From assembly GCF_900258515.1 (NCBI RefSeq), contig NZ_LT984884.1, positions 1,860,550 through 1,924,549 of the forward strand: 64,000 bases of DNA, in the 5' to 3' direction. Origin of the DNA: Lentibacillus sp. Marseille-P4043 (GTDB taxonomy: Bacteria > Bacillota > Bacilli > Bacillales > Amphibacillaceae). Position numbers and translations under genes: made by a program. Of the stretch, positions 8,698 through 17,334 are shown piece by piece. Within the stretch, counting starts at the first letter, position 1. Each line of letters begins with the position of its first letter. A model generated the notes under the pieces. It saw only the letters and a list, made by a program, of their open reading frames with translations. It did not search any database and was not told the origin of the DNA.

Positions 8698-9687
8698 TTA
8701 CGCTTTCTTTCCATTCCACACACTTGGATTGATTAGGTTTGGTGGTTTTCTACCGTTCAATGCTTCCTCAAGATTGTAAGCAGCGAGCTCCGACATTTCA
8801 AGTTCTGTTTCGTGTGTTGAGGATCCAATATGTGGCGTTGTAACAACATTTTTCATTTGCAGTAGCGGGTTATTCGGATCAACCGGTTCTTTTTCAAAAA
8901 CATCCAATCCTGCAGCAGCGATTTCACCATTCTGAAGTGCTTTGATCAAATCCTGTTCCACAACTGTTCTTCCTCTTGAGCCATTTATAAAGATTGCTGA
9001 TTTTTTCATTAACTGGAATTCCCGTTTTCCGATGAGTTCTTTTGTTTCTGGTGTTAGTGGAGTGATTAGGCAAACGAAATCAGATTCGCGTAATAATGCA
9101 TAAAGGTCGAGGTATGTTGCAGCAAATTTTTCTTCGGCGTCGGGTTTACGTGTTCGGCTATGGTATAAAATATCCATATCAAAACCAAAATGAGCTCGCT
9201 GTGCGATTGCTTGGCCAATGCGTCCCATCCCAATAATACCTAGCTTTTTATGATGGACATTCATGCCAAAGTGCTCTTCGCCAACTGCCTCGGTTACCCA
9301 TTCGCCATTTTTTACAAACTGATCTAGTTCTGGAATTCGTCTAGCGGTTGCAATAAGAATGCCGAAAATAGTATCGGCGACAGTATCTGTTAGTACGCCT
9401 GGTGTGTTAGTGGCCATAATGTTTCGCTTGTTTAGTTCTTCTACATGCAAGTTGTTATAGCCGACAGAGACGTTGCTCACGATTTTTAAATGTGGCGCGC
9501 GTTCCAGTAATTCGCGGTCCACTTCCAATTCCAGCCCAATAATTCCTTCTGCTTGGCCTACATGTTTCAAAAAATCCGGATCGTTTTTTGTATCAATGTT
9601 TTTGAAAAATTGTACATCATATTTTTTTTGCAAGTCTTCCAGAACAGGCTTCTCTACACGATTGTACGCAATAATTTTCTTTTTCAT
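8698..9687 (-). CDS. D-2-hydroxyacid dehydrogenase (glyoxylate/hydroxypyruvate reductase type)
   Basis: A 329-residue NAD(P)-dependent dehydrogenase that interconverts a 2-keto acid and a D-2-hydroxy acid, likely glyoxylate/glycolate or hydroxypyruvate/D-glycerate. The ATG follows GGAGG. Visible motifs are the Rossmann loop GIIGMGRIGQAIAQR, the catalytic arginine in NGSRGRTV, the glutamate in DVFEKEPVD and the histidine in TPHIGSSTHETE. It has no ACT domain, so it is not a 3-phosphoglycerate dehydrogenase. It is divergent from the gntR operon and sits inside the catabolic cluster, so it may process a glycerate or hydroxypyruvate intermediate. This is inference. Confidence 0.87.
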   Translation of the reverse strand: MKKKIIAYNRVEKPVLEDLQKKYDVQFFKNIDTKNDPDFLKHVGQAEGIIGLELEVDRELLERAPHLKIVSNVSVGYNNLHVEELNKRNIMATNTPGVLTDTVADTIFGILIATARRIPELDQFVKNGEWVTEAVGEEHFGMNVHHKKLGIIGMGRIGQAIAQRAHFGFDMDILYHSRTRKPDAEEKFAATYLDLYALLRESDFVCLITPLTPETKELIGKREFQLMKKSAIFINGSRGRTVVEQDLIKALQNGEIAAAGLDVFEKEPVDPNNPLLQMKNVVTTPHIGSSTHETELEMSELAAYNLEEALNGRKPPNLINPSVWNGKKA

Positions 9688-9725
9688 TGAATTCCTCCGT
9701 CTCCTATTAATCGGTAACTACCCCT

Positions 9726-9754
9726 AAAATAGCTAGAAATAAGCTGTAAGTCAA
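9726..9754 (-). promoter_or_regulatory. Promoter of the hydroxyacid dehydrogenase gene
   Basis: On the reverse strand TTGACT (9754-9749), 17 bases, TATTTT (9731-9726). It diverges from the regulator promoter 40 bases away. Confidence 0.5.
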
Positions 9755-9791
9755 GACGAAAAATAAATATTTTAAATTATCTAAATTATAA

Positions 9792-9820
9792 TTGACAATC
9801 TAAATAGTCTGAATTATGAT
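9792..9820 (+). promoter_or_regulatory. Promoter of the gntR-doeD-doeC operon
   Basis: TTGACA (9792-9797), 17 bases, TATGAT (9815-9820). Sequence around it (ATTGACA-TCTAAA...GACTGAATTAT-like) is similar to the doeA promoter, suggesting duplication or common regulation. The operator begins 13 bases beyond the -10 box. Confidence 0.75.
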
Positions 9821-9833
9821 GAATATGTGATGA

Positions 9834-9848
9834 TGTCGACAATCGACA
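9834..9848. promoter_or_regulatory. GntR-family operator dyad, copy 2
   Basis: The same perfect dyad TGTCGA-CAA-TCGACA as at 7075-7089, here in front of the regulator's own gene, so negative autoregulation is likely. It also argues that translation of the regulator begins at 9887 and not farther upstream, since the dyad would otherwise be coding. Confidence 0.75.
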
Positions 9849-9886
9849 TAAAACAATTATGTGTTAAATGGAGAGGGGTTTTGCAT

Positions 9887-10573
9887 ATGGATGATGATAG
9901 TGTTATTTTGCAAAAACCATTGAGTCAGTTAATTGCGGACGCGTTAAAAAAAGAAATTTGGAATAAAGAAATTCAGTTTGGGGAGCGTTTGCTGGAAACA
10001 GAACTGGCAGAAAGGTTTGATGTCAGCAGAAGCACGATAAGGGAAGCATTGAAAACGTTGGAAATTGAAGAATTAGTAATTAGTAAAGCGCGGAAAGGGA
10101 CGTACGTTGCAAATTTTACAGACCAAGATTTGGGTGAAATGATTGAATTGCGGACGTTGTTGGAGACCCGTGCTTTTACTGATGCCATACCACGCCTTGA
10201 GAAACAGCATTTACAAAAGCTGGAGGCAATAACCAGTCAAATGAAAGAAAAGGCCGAGGAACAAGACTGGAATGAGTTGTTTGACCTCGATATGAAATTC
10301 CACAGCTATGTTGTTAACTTATGCCATAATTCCCGTATTATTAAAATCTACAACTCACTTCAAGTACAAATCAGAACATTTCTCATGCATCTCGATAAGT
10401 ATTATTCCAGTCCACAATCATTTTACAACGAACATCAGGATTTACTTCGTGCACTAACTTCTAAGGACATACAAACAGTTCAAAACCAGGTGCAAACGCA
10501 CATTAGCTATGTTGAGGAAAAGCTGCTTGGTACTAACCAACTAAATGAAAATGGGGAGGTTTCAGCAAAATGA
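9887..10573 (+). CDS. GntR/FadR-family regulator of the ectoine cluster
   Basis: A 228-residue DNA-binding repressor or activator. The ATG at 9887 follows GAGAGGGG. A winged helix at residues 15-75 has the recognition segment AERFDVSRSTIREALKTLE, and an FCD ligand-binding domain (about 80-215) contains the ELRTLLE and FHSYVV helices with metal-binding-type histidines. The gene overlaps the next start by 4 bases (ATGA), so it is co-translated with the aminotransferase. Two identical dyads, in front of doeA and in front of its own promoter, are the likely binding sites. The known ectoine-catabolism regulator EnuR is a MocR/PdxR-type protein with an aminotransferase-like domain; this one lacks that domain, so the regulatory logic would be different. 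Confidence 0.88.
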   Translation: MDDDSVILQKPLSQLIADALKKEIWNKEIQFGERLLETELAERFDVSRSTIREALKTLEIEELVISKARKGTYVANFTDQDLGEMIELRTLLETRAFTDAIPRLEKQHLQKLEAITSQMKEKAEEQDWNELFDLDMKFHSYVVNLCHNSRIIKIYNSLQVQIRTFLMHLDKYYSSPQSFYNEHQDLLRALTSKDIQTVQNQVQTHISYVEEKLLGTNQLNENGEVSAK

Positions 10574-11922
10574 ACAAACAATTTGCACATGTGAAAACGG
10601 AATTACCTGGACCAAAGGCAAAGGAACTGCTTAACCGTAGGCACGATGTTGTTCCACAAGGTGTCAGCTATGGGATTCCAACATTTGTTGAATCAGCAAA
10701 GGGAGCGTTGCTGAAGGATGTTGATGGGAATCAATTTATCGACTTTGCTGGAGCAATTGGATGCATTAATGTCGGCCATAGCCATGATACCGTTATCGAT
10801 GCTTTACATGATCAAGTGGATAAGTATCTTCATACCGGGTTTAATGTCATGATGTATGATCCATATATTGAATTTGCGGAAAAAATCGCTGCACTGGCGC
10901 CGGGAAGTTTTACCAAGAAAGTCATGTTTTTAAACAGTGGTGCTGAAGCAATTGAGAATGCGGTAAAAATTGCTCGCAAATCTACTGGGAGGCAGGCGGT
11001 TGTATCCTTTTCCGGCGGCTTTCATGGGCGAACATTATTGTCAATGTCATTAACTGGTAAGGTAAAGCCATATAAATATGAATACGGACCATTTGCCCCT
11101 GAAGTTTACCATGCCCCATATCCATATGCATATCGGCGTCCAGACTCGATGAGTGAGGAAGCATATACAGATTTCATGTTGCAGCAAGTGGAGAACTTTT
11201 TTATTAGTGAAGTGGATCCGAGTCTCGTAGCAGCGTTCATTATGGAACCAGTGCAAGGGGAAAGTGGATTTATTGTTCCGAGCAAGGCATTTGTTCAAGG
11301 CGTTTATGAATTGTGTAAACAGCATGGCATTCTGTTCATCGCGGACGAAATTCAAACAGGTTTTGGGCGCACAGGTAAATACTTTGCAACGGAGCATTAC
11401 GGGGTTGAGCCAGATCTGATCACGATATCTAAGTCAATGGCTGCCGGACTGCCGATTAGTGGTGTGATTGGACGTGAAGAAATTATGGATGCAGCACGCC
11501 CAGGTGAATTAGGTGGAACATATTGCGGAAGTCCACTCGGGTGTCGTGCCGGGCTTGCAGTATTGGAAGTGATGGAAAAAGAAAACATCAATGAACGTGC
11601 TGAAACAGTCGGTAAGCGGGTTATGGAGAAATTCAAACAGATGTATGACCAGTTTGATGTCATTGGTGATTATCGAGGACTTGGTGCAATGTGTGCTTTG
11701 GAATTTGTAAAAGATCGTGCTAGCAAAGAACCGGAAAAAGAGCTAACCGGCCAGATTTTAAAACAGGCCCACCAACGGGGACTTATCGCACTGAAAGCAG
11801 GGGTTTATGATAATGTTATCCGATTACTTATGCCATTAGTAATTACAGATAAGCAATTGGAAGAAGGGTTGAACATCTTAGAGGAATCAATTGCGTCTGT
11901 TCTTGTTGGTGCTAAAAGTTAG
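10570..11922 (+). CDS. doeD: Class III aminotransferase, likely diaminobutyrate transaminase (DoeD)
   Basis: A 450-residue PLP enzyme of the GABA/ornithine transaminase group. In the proposed pathway it converts L-2,4-diaminobutyrate to aspartate semialdehyde. Motifs: FLNSGAEAIENAVKIAR (phosphate site), FHGRTLLS, EPVQGESGF, the PLP aspartate in ADEIQTGFGRTG, and the Schiff-base lysine in TISKSMAAG (Lys288). The start overlaps the regulator's stop and follows GGGGAGG. From sequence alone it could be a 4-aminobutyrate transaminase; the neighbours (doeA-, doeC-, doeB2-like) favour DoeD. Confidence 0.85.
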   Translation: MNKQFAHVKTELPGPKAKELLNRRHDVVPQGVSYGIPTFVESAKGALLKDVDGNQFIDFAGAIGCINVGHSHDTVIDALHDQVDKYLHTGFNVMMYDPYIEFAEKIAALAPGSFTKKVMFLNSGAEAIENAVKIARKSTGRQAVVSFSGGFHGRTLLSMSLTGKVKPYKYEYGPFAPEVYHAPYPYAYRRPDSMSEEAYTDFMLQQVENFFISEVDPSLVAAFIMEPVQGESGFIVPSKAFVQGVYELCKQHGILFIADEIQTGFGRTGKYFATEHYGVEPDLITISKSMAAGLPISGVIGREEIMDAARPGELGGTYCGSPLGCRAGLAVLEVMEKENINERAETVGKRVMEKFKQMYDQFDVIGDYRGLGAMCALEFVKDRASKEPEKELTGQILKQAHQRGLIALKAGVYDNVIRLLMPLVITDKQLEEGLNILEESIASVLVGAKS

Positions 11923-11964
11923 GTTTGAAAAGTTGAATAAAACCAGATTGGAGTGATGGAGAAA

Positions 11965-13410
11965 ATGGATAAAGTCAAAGCGAAACATTATGCCATGCAT
12001 ATCAATGGGGAATGGATTGGGGATGCTCTTGACTCATTAAACGTAACGAACCCAGCTAATGGGCAACTTGTTGGAACGGTACCGAATGGTGGAGAGGCAG
12101 AGACGAAGCAAGCAATTAACGCTGCCCATAAGGCTTATCAGTCATGGTCACAGCTAACAGCATATGAGCGTTCGGGTTACTTAAAACGATTACATCAGCT
12201 CCTGCTGGAAAATAAAGAGGAATTGGCCCAAATTATGACATTGGAAATGGGAAAACCAATCAATGAATCGCGAGGAGAGGTAGCCTATGCCGCTTCTTTT
12301 ATTGAATGGTTTGCAGAAGAAGGCAAACGAATTTATGGTGAAACAATTCCGTCACATGCATCTGGGAAACGGCTGCAAGTATGGAAAAAACCTGTTGGCG
12401 TTGTAGCAGCAATTACACCATGGAATTTTCCAGCAGCTATGTTAACGCGAAAAATGGGTCCAGCACTTGCAGCGGGTTGTACGATAATCATGAAACCATC
12501 AGGTGAAAGCCCATTAACAGCTGTTAAATTAATGGAACTGTGTGAAGAGGCTGGTTTTCCGAATGGGGTTGTAAACCTTGTGACTGGATCATCGTCCAAA
12601 ATTGCTGGTGCCATTATGAAGGATGACAGAGTCCGTAAAATTACCTTTACTGGCTCTACTGAGGTTGGGAAAATTTTAATTCGACAAAGTGCTGACCAAG
12701 TAAAACGGTTATCCCTTGAGCTTGGTGGGCACGCACCATTGATAGTCTTGGATGACGCAAATGTGGATTTGGCTGTTAAAGGTGTGATAGCTTCAAAATT
12801 CCGAAATGCTGGTCAAACGTGTATATGTGCCAATCGAATTTATGTTCAAGCAGGTGTTTATGATCAGTTTGTCGAGAAATTTGCGGAGGCAGTGAAACAA
12901 TTAAAAGTTGGCGACGGTACGGATGAATCTGTCGCGATTGGTCCATTAATTAATCAGGCAGGACTAGATAAAGTGAAATATCACGTACAAGACGCAGTAG
13001 CAAAGGGGGCGACGGTCGTTACTGGTGGTGAACCAATAACACAAGATGGCGGGGTATTCTTTGCACCAACTGTCATCAAAGATGTGGATCAATCGATGGT
13101 GGTAATGCAAGAAGAAACATTTGGCCCTGTGGCACCAATCCAAAAAATTGCTACAGAGGATGAAGCAGTAAAGTTGGCAAATGAGACACCATACGGATTA
13201 GCTGCTTATGTATTTTCGGAAAATGTAGCAAAAGGGACGCGGGTAATCGAACAGCTCGACTTCGGAATTGTAGGCTGGAATGACGGGGCACCATCCGCGG
13301 CCCAGGTTCCTTTTGGTGGAATGAAAGAAAGTGGCATTGGCCGAGAAGGTGGGCATGAAGGAATCGATGCGTTTATAGAGTCACAATATGTTTCCATTGG
13401 TATGGAGTAA
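11965..13410 (+). CDS. doeC: Aldehyde dehydrogenase, likely aspartate-semialdehyde dehydrogenase (DoeC)
   Basis: An NAD(P)-dependent aldehyde dehydrogenase of about 481 residues in the succinate-semialdehyde dehydrogenase group. In this pathway it would oxidise aspartate semialdehyde (or its 3-hydroxy form) to aspartate. Visible residues are the PWNFP segment, the catalytic glutamate in SLELGGHAP (Glu252) and the nucleophilic cysteine in NAGQTCICAN (Cys286). The start is uncertain: GTG 11953, ATG 11956 and ATG 11965 are in frame, and 11965 best fits the GGAG at 11950-11953. It is co-transcribed with the aminotransferase, 42 bases downstream of its stop. Confidence 0.85.
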   Translation: MDKVKAKHYAMHINGEWIGDALDSLNVTNPANGQLVGTVPNGGEAETKQAINAAHKAYQSWSQLTAYERSGYLKRLHQLLLENKEELAQIMTLEMGKPINESRGEVAYAASFIEWFAEEGKRIYGETIPSHASGKRLQVWKKPVGVVAAITPWNFPAAMLTRKMGPALAAGCTIIMKPSGESPLTAVKLMELCEEAGFPNGVVNLVTGSSSKIAGAIMKDDRVRKITFTGSTEVGKILIRQSADQVKRLSLELGGHAPLIVLDDANVDLAVKGVIASKFRNAGQTCICANRIYVQAGVYDQFVEKFAEAVKQLKVGDGTDESVAIGPLINQAGLDKVKYHVQDAVAKGATVVTGGEPITQDGGVFFAPTVIKDVDQSMVVMQEETFGPVAPIQKIATEDEAVKLANETPYGLAAYVFSENVAKGTRVIEQLDFGIVGWNDGAPSAAQVPFGGMKESGIGREGGHEGIDAFIESQYVSIGME

Positions 13411-13492
13411 AGTGAAAAGGGAGAAAGGCGTGCAGATTCTAGCTTTCTACTAGGCGGGGCCCTTCTTCCTCCTATTAATGGAAAGGATGGTG

Positions 13493-13870
13493 ATGTTTTT
13501 GAAACAAGTGATCCAAACGGAAAATGCACCAAAGCCTAGTGGGCCATATTCCCAAGGTGTGAAATCTGGGGCGTTTATTTTTGTATCGGGGCAAGACGGT
13601 GGTACGTCAGCAGGAGAAACAATTGCCGAACAAACCGCTGCCAGCTTGGAGAATATTAAACATATTTTGGCAGAAAAGGATGCGACGCTAGCTGATGTTG
13701 TTTATGTTTCGTGCCATCTTTTTGATTTGACCTCAGAAAATGTTCAGGAGTTCAATTATGTCTATGAATCTTACTTTAAAAATGTTGACGTAAAGCCAGC
13801 GCGAATTACAGTTGGTAGTCAATTATTAGGTGTAAAAGTAGAAATTACCGCGATTGCATCTGTAAGTTAA
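13493..13870 (+). CDS. ridA: RidA-family enamine/imine deaminase
   Basis: A 125-residue member of the YjgF/YER057c/UK114 family, which hydrolyses reactive enamine/imine intermediates released by PLP-dependent dehydratases. The start at 13493 is preferred because AAAGG lies 6 bases upstream; other in-frame ATGs (13478, 13487) have no good site. The family pattern is visible: APKPSGPYSQGV at the N-terminus, FVSGQ, and the conserved arginine and glutamate in PARITVG and VKVEITAIA at the C-terminus. Its presence beside an EutB-type dehydratase is consistent with detoxifying an iminosuccinate- or enamine-type product. Confidence 0.9.
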   Translation: MFLKQVIQTENAPKPSGPYSQGVKSGAFIFVSGQDGGTSAGETIAEQTAASLENIKHILAEKDATLADVVYVSCHLFDLTSENVQEFNYVYESYFKNVDVKPARITVGSQLLGVKVEITAIASVS

Positions 13871-13873
13871 CGT

Positions 13874-13897
13874 GAAGGAGGTTGTATAACTTCCTTC
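13874..13897 (+). terminator. Hairpin between ridA and doeB2
   Basis: GAAGGAGGTT and AACTTCCTTC form a 10-bp stem with a 4-base loop followed by TTGTTC. It also holds an AGGAGG sequence directly before a TTG, so the stem could hide a decoy ribosome site. It may be partial termination or mRNA processing between the operon's two halves. Confidence 0.45.
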
Positions 13898-13920
13898 TTG
13901 TTCATAGAGGGGGCTTGGTT

Positions 13921-15120
13921 GTGGCTACGGAAAACAAAGCAATGGTTGATAAGGCAAAAAAGTTGACTGTACAGATGATCGAATGGCGACAAAGGTTCCA
14001 CATGTACCCAGAATTAAGTTTTCAAGAGGTAGAAACGGCACAATTTGTAGCTCAAGTGTTAGGGAAAATTCCAAGTATGCAAGTGGAGGTTGGAGTAGGC
14101 TATCCAACTTCTGTCGTCGGCACGCTTTCTTCTGGTGCGGGCCCGACAATCGCGGTTCGTGCTGATATGGATGCCTTACCAATTCAGGAAGAAAATGAAC
14201 ATGAATATAAATCGCAAAATCAAGGTGTGATGCATGCGTGTGGTCATGATGCACATACTGCGATTGGATTAGGTGTTGCTAGTCTACTTGGTGAAAGTTT
14301 TCAGAATAAGGAACTACAAGGAACGGTAAAATTTCTATTCCAACCTGCTGAAGAAATGGCTGACGCTACCGGTTCGACAGGAGCCCCATACATGATCAGG
14401 GCTGGTGCATTAACGGATGTTGACTGTGTCCTTGCCCTGCATATGAGTCCAGAGAATCAGCTTGGAGAAGTGAAAGTTCACGATGGTTATAGTATGGCAA
14501 ATGTTGATGTGTTTACTGCAAAAATTTTTGGAACCGGCGGGCATGGGGCATATCCCCATTTGGGAGCAGACCCAGTCTGGATGCTTGGACCAGTGTTGCA
14601 GGCCTTGCATGGAATTGTGGCACGTCGTGTATCCCCGCTCGACCCAGCAGTTATTAGTATTGGTAGTATCCAAACTGGCTCAGCAAACAATGTAATTCCG
14701 TCTGTTGTAACACTCCGGGGCACCATTCGCAGCTATCAACCAGAAGTTCGACAACTACTACATGAAGAATTAAAGAAGGCTTTTTCATTGGTGCGAGCTT
14801 TGGATGGCGATTATGAATTAATCATAACACCAGAAGACCCGTCATTAAAAAATGATCCTAAGGTTAATAAGCTAATTAAAGGTGCTATTAAGGATTTATA
14901 TCCCAATTTTACAATAGTAGAAACACCATTCGGACTGGGCGGCGAGGACTTTGCACATATGACAGAAGCTGCTCCCGGTGCAATGTTCTTCCTTGGATGT
15001 GCCGTAGCAGACGGAATAAACCGCGATCTGCATACACCACACTTTGATATCAATGAACAGGTATTACCAGTTGGCGCATCTATTTTGGCAGAGACTGTCA
15101 GACGTTGTTTAATAGAATGA
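13921..15120 (+). CDS. doeB2: M20-family amidohydrolase, likely N-acetyl-diaminobutyrate deacetylase (DoeB2)
   Basis: A 399-residue metallo-amidohydrolase (M20D group). In ectoine catabolism enzymes of this kind, distinct from the AspA-type DoeB, deacetylate N-acetyl-L-2,4-diaminobutyrate. The GTG at 13921 is chosen because GAGGGGG (13907-13913) lies 7 bases upstream; a TTG at 13882 abuts a hairpin. Metal-site motifs are MHACGHDAH, FQPAEE and GGEDFAHM, and the mid-region GHGAYPHLG is the dimerisation-domain histidine. The family also includes hippurate and IAA-amino acid hydrolases, so the substrate assignment rests on context. Confidence 0.8.
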   Translation: MATENKAMVDKAKKLTVQMIEWRQRFHMYPELSFQEVETAQFVAQVLGKIPSMQVEVGVGYPTSVVGTLSSGAGPTIAVRADMDALPIQEENEHEYKSQNQGVMHACGHDAHTAIGLGVASLLGESFQNKELQGTVKFLFQPAEEMADATGSTGAPYMIRAGALTDVDCVLALHMSPENQLGEVKVHDGYSMANVDVFTAKIFGTGGHGAYPHLGADPVWMLGPVLQALHGIVARRVSPLDPAVISIGSIQTGSANNVIPSVVTLRGTIRSYQPEVRQLLHEELKKAFSLVRALDGDYELIITPEDPSLKNDPKVNKLIKGAIKDLYPNFTIVETPFGLGGEDFAHMTEAAPGAMFFLGCAVADGINRDLHTPHFDINEQVLPVGASILAETVRRCLIE

Positions 15121-15136
15121 TCGTTAAACGGTTAAT

Positions 15137-15388
15137 GGAAAGTCGCGCACCTCCGCTGGAAAGTCGCGCATCTCGAGCGGAAAGTCGCGCACCTCGGTCG
15201 AAAAGTCGCGCATCTCGAGCGGAAAGTCGCGCACCTCGGTCAGAAAGTCGCGCACCTCGGTCGGAAAGTCGCGCGTCTCGAGCGGAAAGTCGCGCATCTC
15301 GGTCGAAAAGTCGCGCATCTCGAGCGGAAAGTCGCGCATCTCGAGCGGAAAGTCGCGCACCTCGAGCGGAAAGTCGCGCATCCCGAGC
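15137..15388 (+). repeat. 21-bp tandem array B (AAAGTCGCGC type), 12 units
   Basis: Twelve 21-base units GGAAAGTCGCGC followed by nine variable bases, mostly ATCTCGAGC or ACCTCGGTC. The two variants are interspersed along the array. There is no length change. It starts 16 bases after the doeB2 stop and ends 38 bases before eutB, separating two co-directional genes. All frames are open on both strands, but there are no translation signals. Confidence 0.95.
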
Positions 15389-15426
15389 GTGCATCACAAA
15401 TCAGACAATAGAAATGAGGGGATAAG

Positions 15427-16410
15427 ATGATAGAAAAACCTGTCCTACGAGATATTTGGGAGGCACGGAAACGGATTTCTCCGATTGTTACGAAACCGCC
15501 CCTCATCTATTCACAGGCATTGTCCGATTTCACAGGTACATCTGTTCACTTGAAACTTGAAAATTTGAATGTTAGTGGTTCCTTTAAAATTAGAGGAGCA
15601 GCAAATAAAATTTTAAGCTTAACGCCAGCTGAAATGGAACGTGGGATAACGACATTTTCGACTGGAAATTTTGGGGTGAGTGTTGCTTACATTGCTAAGA
15701 AGTTAGGGATTGATGCCACGATTTGTATTTCCAGCAAGGTTCCCCAAGCTAAAGTGGATACATTAAAAAATTCAGGTGCACAAATTGAAATTTATGGGGA
15801 ATCACAAGATGATGCAGAACAGCGTTGTTATCAGTTGGAGGAACAACATGGACTCACGGTGATACATCCATTTGATGATCCGCATATTATTGCTGGCCAA
15901 GGAACAATTGGTTTGGAGTTGCTAGATGATTTGCCAAAAGTCGATACTGTCATTGGTGGTTTATCTGGTGGTGGACTGCATTCAGGGTTAGGATTGGCAT
16001 TAAAATCGATTGATCCAAATATCCAAGTAATCGGAATATCAACAGCACGTGGGGCAACCATGTATGAGAGCATTCAAGCGGGGAAACCGATCACGATAAA
16101 GGAAAAAGACACACTGGCTGATAGTTTACTAGGCGGAATTGGCACTTATAATCAGTATACGTTTGATATGGTTCAGCAATATGTGGATGATATTGTTTTA
16201 CTAGAAGAAGATGAAATTGCAGAAGGGATGGCGGTCATGCTAGATAAACACCACATGGCTATCGAAGGGGCCGCTGCTTCTGGAATTGGTGCCATTTTAA
16301 ATAATAAAGTTCCGTTAGGCTCTCATGTTGTGGTTGTAATTAGTGGATGTAGTGTGGATACCTCTGTTCTATTGGATGTTGCCCATCGATATAAATCCAG
16401 ACTTTCATAA
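15427..16410 (+). CDS. eutB: PLP-dependent threonine-dehydratase-like enzyme, EutB type
   Basis: A 327-residue fold-type II PLP enzyme of the serine/threonine dehydratase family. The N-terminal pattern (IWEARKRISPIVTKPPLIYS) and SGSFKIRGAANK with Schiff-base lysine 54 resemble the hydroxyectoine-utilisation dehydratase EutB. A glycine-rich phosphate loop GGLSGGGLHSG follows. There is no ACT domain, so it is not biosynthetic IlvA. GAGGGG precedes the ATG. In published eut clusters EutB acts with EutA and EutC, both absent here. I infer an alternative role as a 3-hydroxyaspartate dehydratase giving oxaloacetate and ammonia. It starts a second transcription block with dat and alr. Confidence 0.8.
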   Translation: MIEKPVLRDIWEARKRISPIVTKPPLIYSQALSDFTGTSVHLKLENLNVSGSFKIRGAANKILSLTPAEMERGITTFSTGNFGVSVAYIAKKLGIDATICISSKVPQAKVDTLKNSGAQIEIYGESQDDAEQRCYQLEEQHGLTVIHPFDDPHIIAGQGTIGLELLDDLPKVDTVIGGLSGGGLHSGLGLALKSIDPNIQVIGISTARGATMYESIQAGKPITIKEKDTLADSLLGGIGTYNQYTFDMVQQYVDDIVLLEEDEIAEGMAVMLDKHHMAIEGAAASGIGAILNNKVPLGSHVVVVISGCSVDTSVLLDVAHRYKSRLS

Positions 16411-16438
16411 TAGCCGATAATAAAAGGGAGGTTTTACA

Positions 16439-17269
16439 ATGGCGAAAATGTTGTATCATAATCAACTTATCGATCGAGAAAATGTAATTGATATCGAGGA
16501 CCGTGGGTATCAATTTGGTGATGGAATCTATGAAGTGATTGGTGTTTACGATGGTAATCCACTCATGCTAGATGAACATTTAGAACGCCTTGCGAGAAGT
16601 GCTCGGGAAGTTCAATTGACATTACCTAGTTCGATTAGTGATTTGAAAAACAACTTGGAAAAGCTTGTCAAGGTAAATGGGCTGACAGAAGGAATTATCT
16701 ATATGCAGATTTCCCGGGGGGCTGCACCTAGATGGCACGAGTTCCCAAACGCTGATGTTTCGCCTATAACCGTTGCATACACAAGGGCTGAAGAACGAAT
16801 GACCGATGTAGAAGATCAGGGCGCAACCGCAGTGCTCACGGAAGATATTCGCTGGTTACGCTGTGACATTAAAACACTTAACTTACTACCTAATGTGTTA
16901 GCAAAGCAAAAGGCAGTAGAGAACAATGCGATCGAAGCAATTCTCCATCGTAATGAAACTGTTACAGAGGCAAGTGCATCGAACGTGTTTATCGTAAAAA
17001 ATGGTGAACTTTACACACATCCCGCAAACAATTTTATTTTAAATGGGATTACAAGGCGAAAAATTCTCCAACTATGTGACGCGATACAATTAAAGGTAAA
17101 CGAAACAGCATATTCCATTGATGACCTGCTGAACGCAGATGAAGTCTTTATTACCGCCACAAAATTAGATGTCATTCCTATCCTAAAAGTTGACGAAAAG
17201 GTTATTGGCTCGGGGAAACCTGGCGAAATAACGAAGCGAATTTTGCAGGAATTTCGCACGCTTTACTAG
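16439..17269 (+). CDS. dat: D-amino-acid transaminase
   Basis: A 276-residue class IV (fold IV) aminotransferase, close in length to characterised Bacillus D-alanine transaminases. The start follows AGGGAGG. The PLP lysine is Lys145 in CDIKTLNLLPNV, the position known for the family, and the glutamate in EAILHRNETVTEASASN binds the pyridine nitrogen. It moves amino groups between D-amino acids and keto acids. In a Bacillus setting it normally supplies D-glutamate. Here, between eutB and an alanine racemase, it may act on a D- or hydroxylated amino acid from the pathway; that is inference. Confidence 0.9.
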   Translation: MAKMLYHNQLIDRENVIDIEDRGYQFGDGIYEVIGVYDGNPLMLDEHLERLARSAREVQLTLPSSISDLKNNLEKLVKVNGLTEGIIYMQISRGAAPRWHEFPNADVSPITVAYTRAEERMTDVEDQGATAVLTEDIRWLRCDIKTLNLLPNVLAKQKAVENNAIEAILHRNETVTEASASNVFIVKNGELYTHPANNFILNGITRRKILQLCDAIQLKVNETAYSIDDLLNADEVFITATKLDVIPILKVDEKVIGSGKPGEITKRILQEFRTLY

Positions 17270-17334
17270 CAATTTGAAGAACGTGATAAATACGGTTCAG
17301 CAAAACGATACCTGTATAGGGGAGGGACCAACCC

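Noticed and set aside
9473..9727. Forward-strand open frame opposite the hydroxyacid dehydrogenase gene
   Set aside because: It is antisense to a well-supported gene with clear motifs and has no ribosome site.
9827..9886. Longer N-terminus of the GntR regulator
   Set aside because: It would translate across the operator dyad and the likely transcription start, without a ribosome site; the site at 9871-9878 points to the ATG at 9887.
15098..15506. Repetitive open frames on both strands around array B
   Set aside because: They arise from the 21-bp array alone; they overlap the ends of doeB2 and eutB and have no translation signals.
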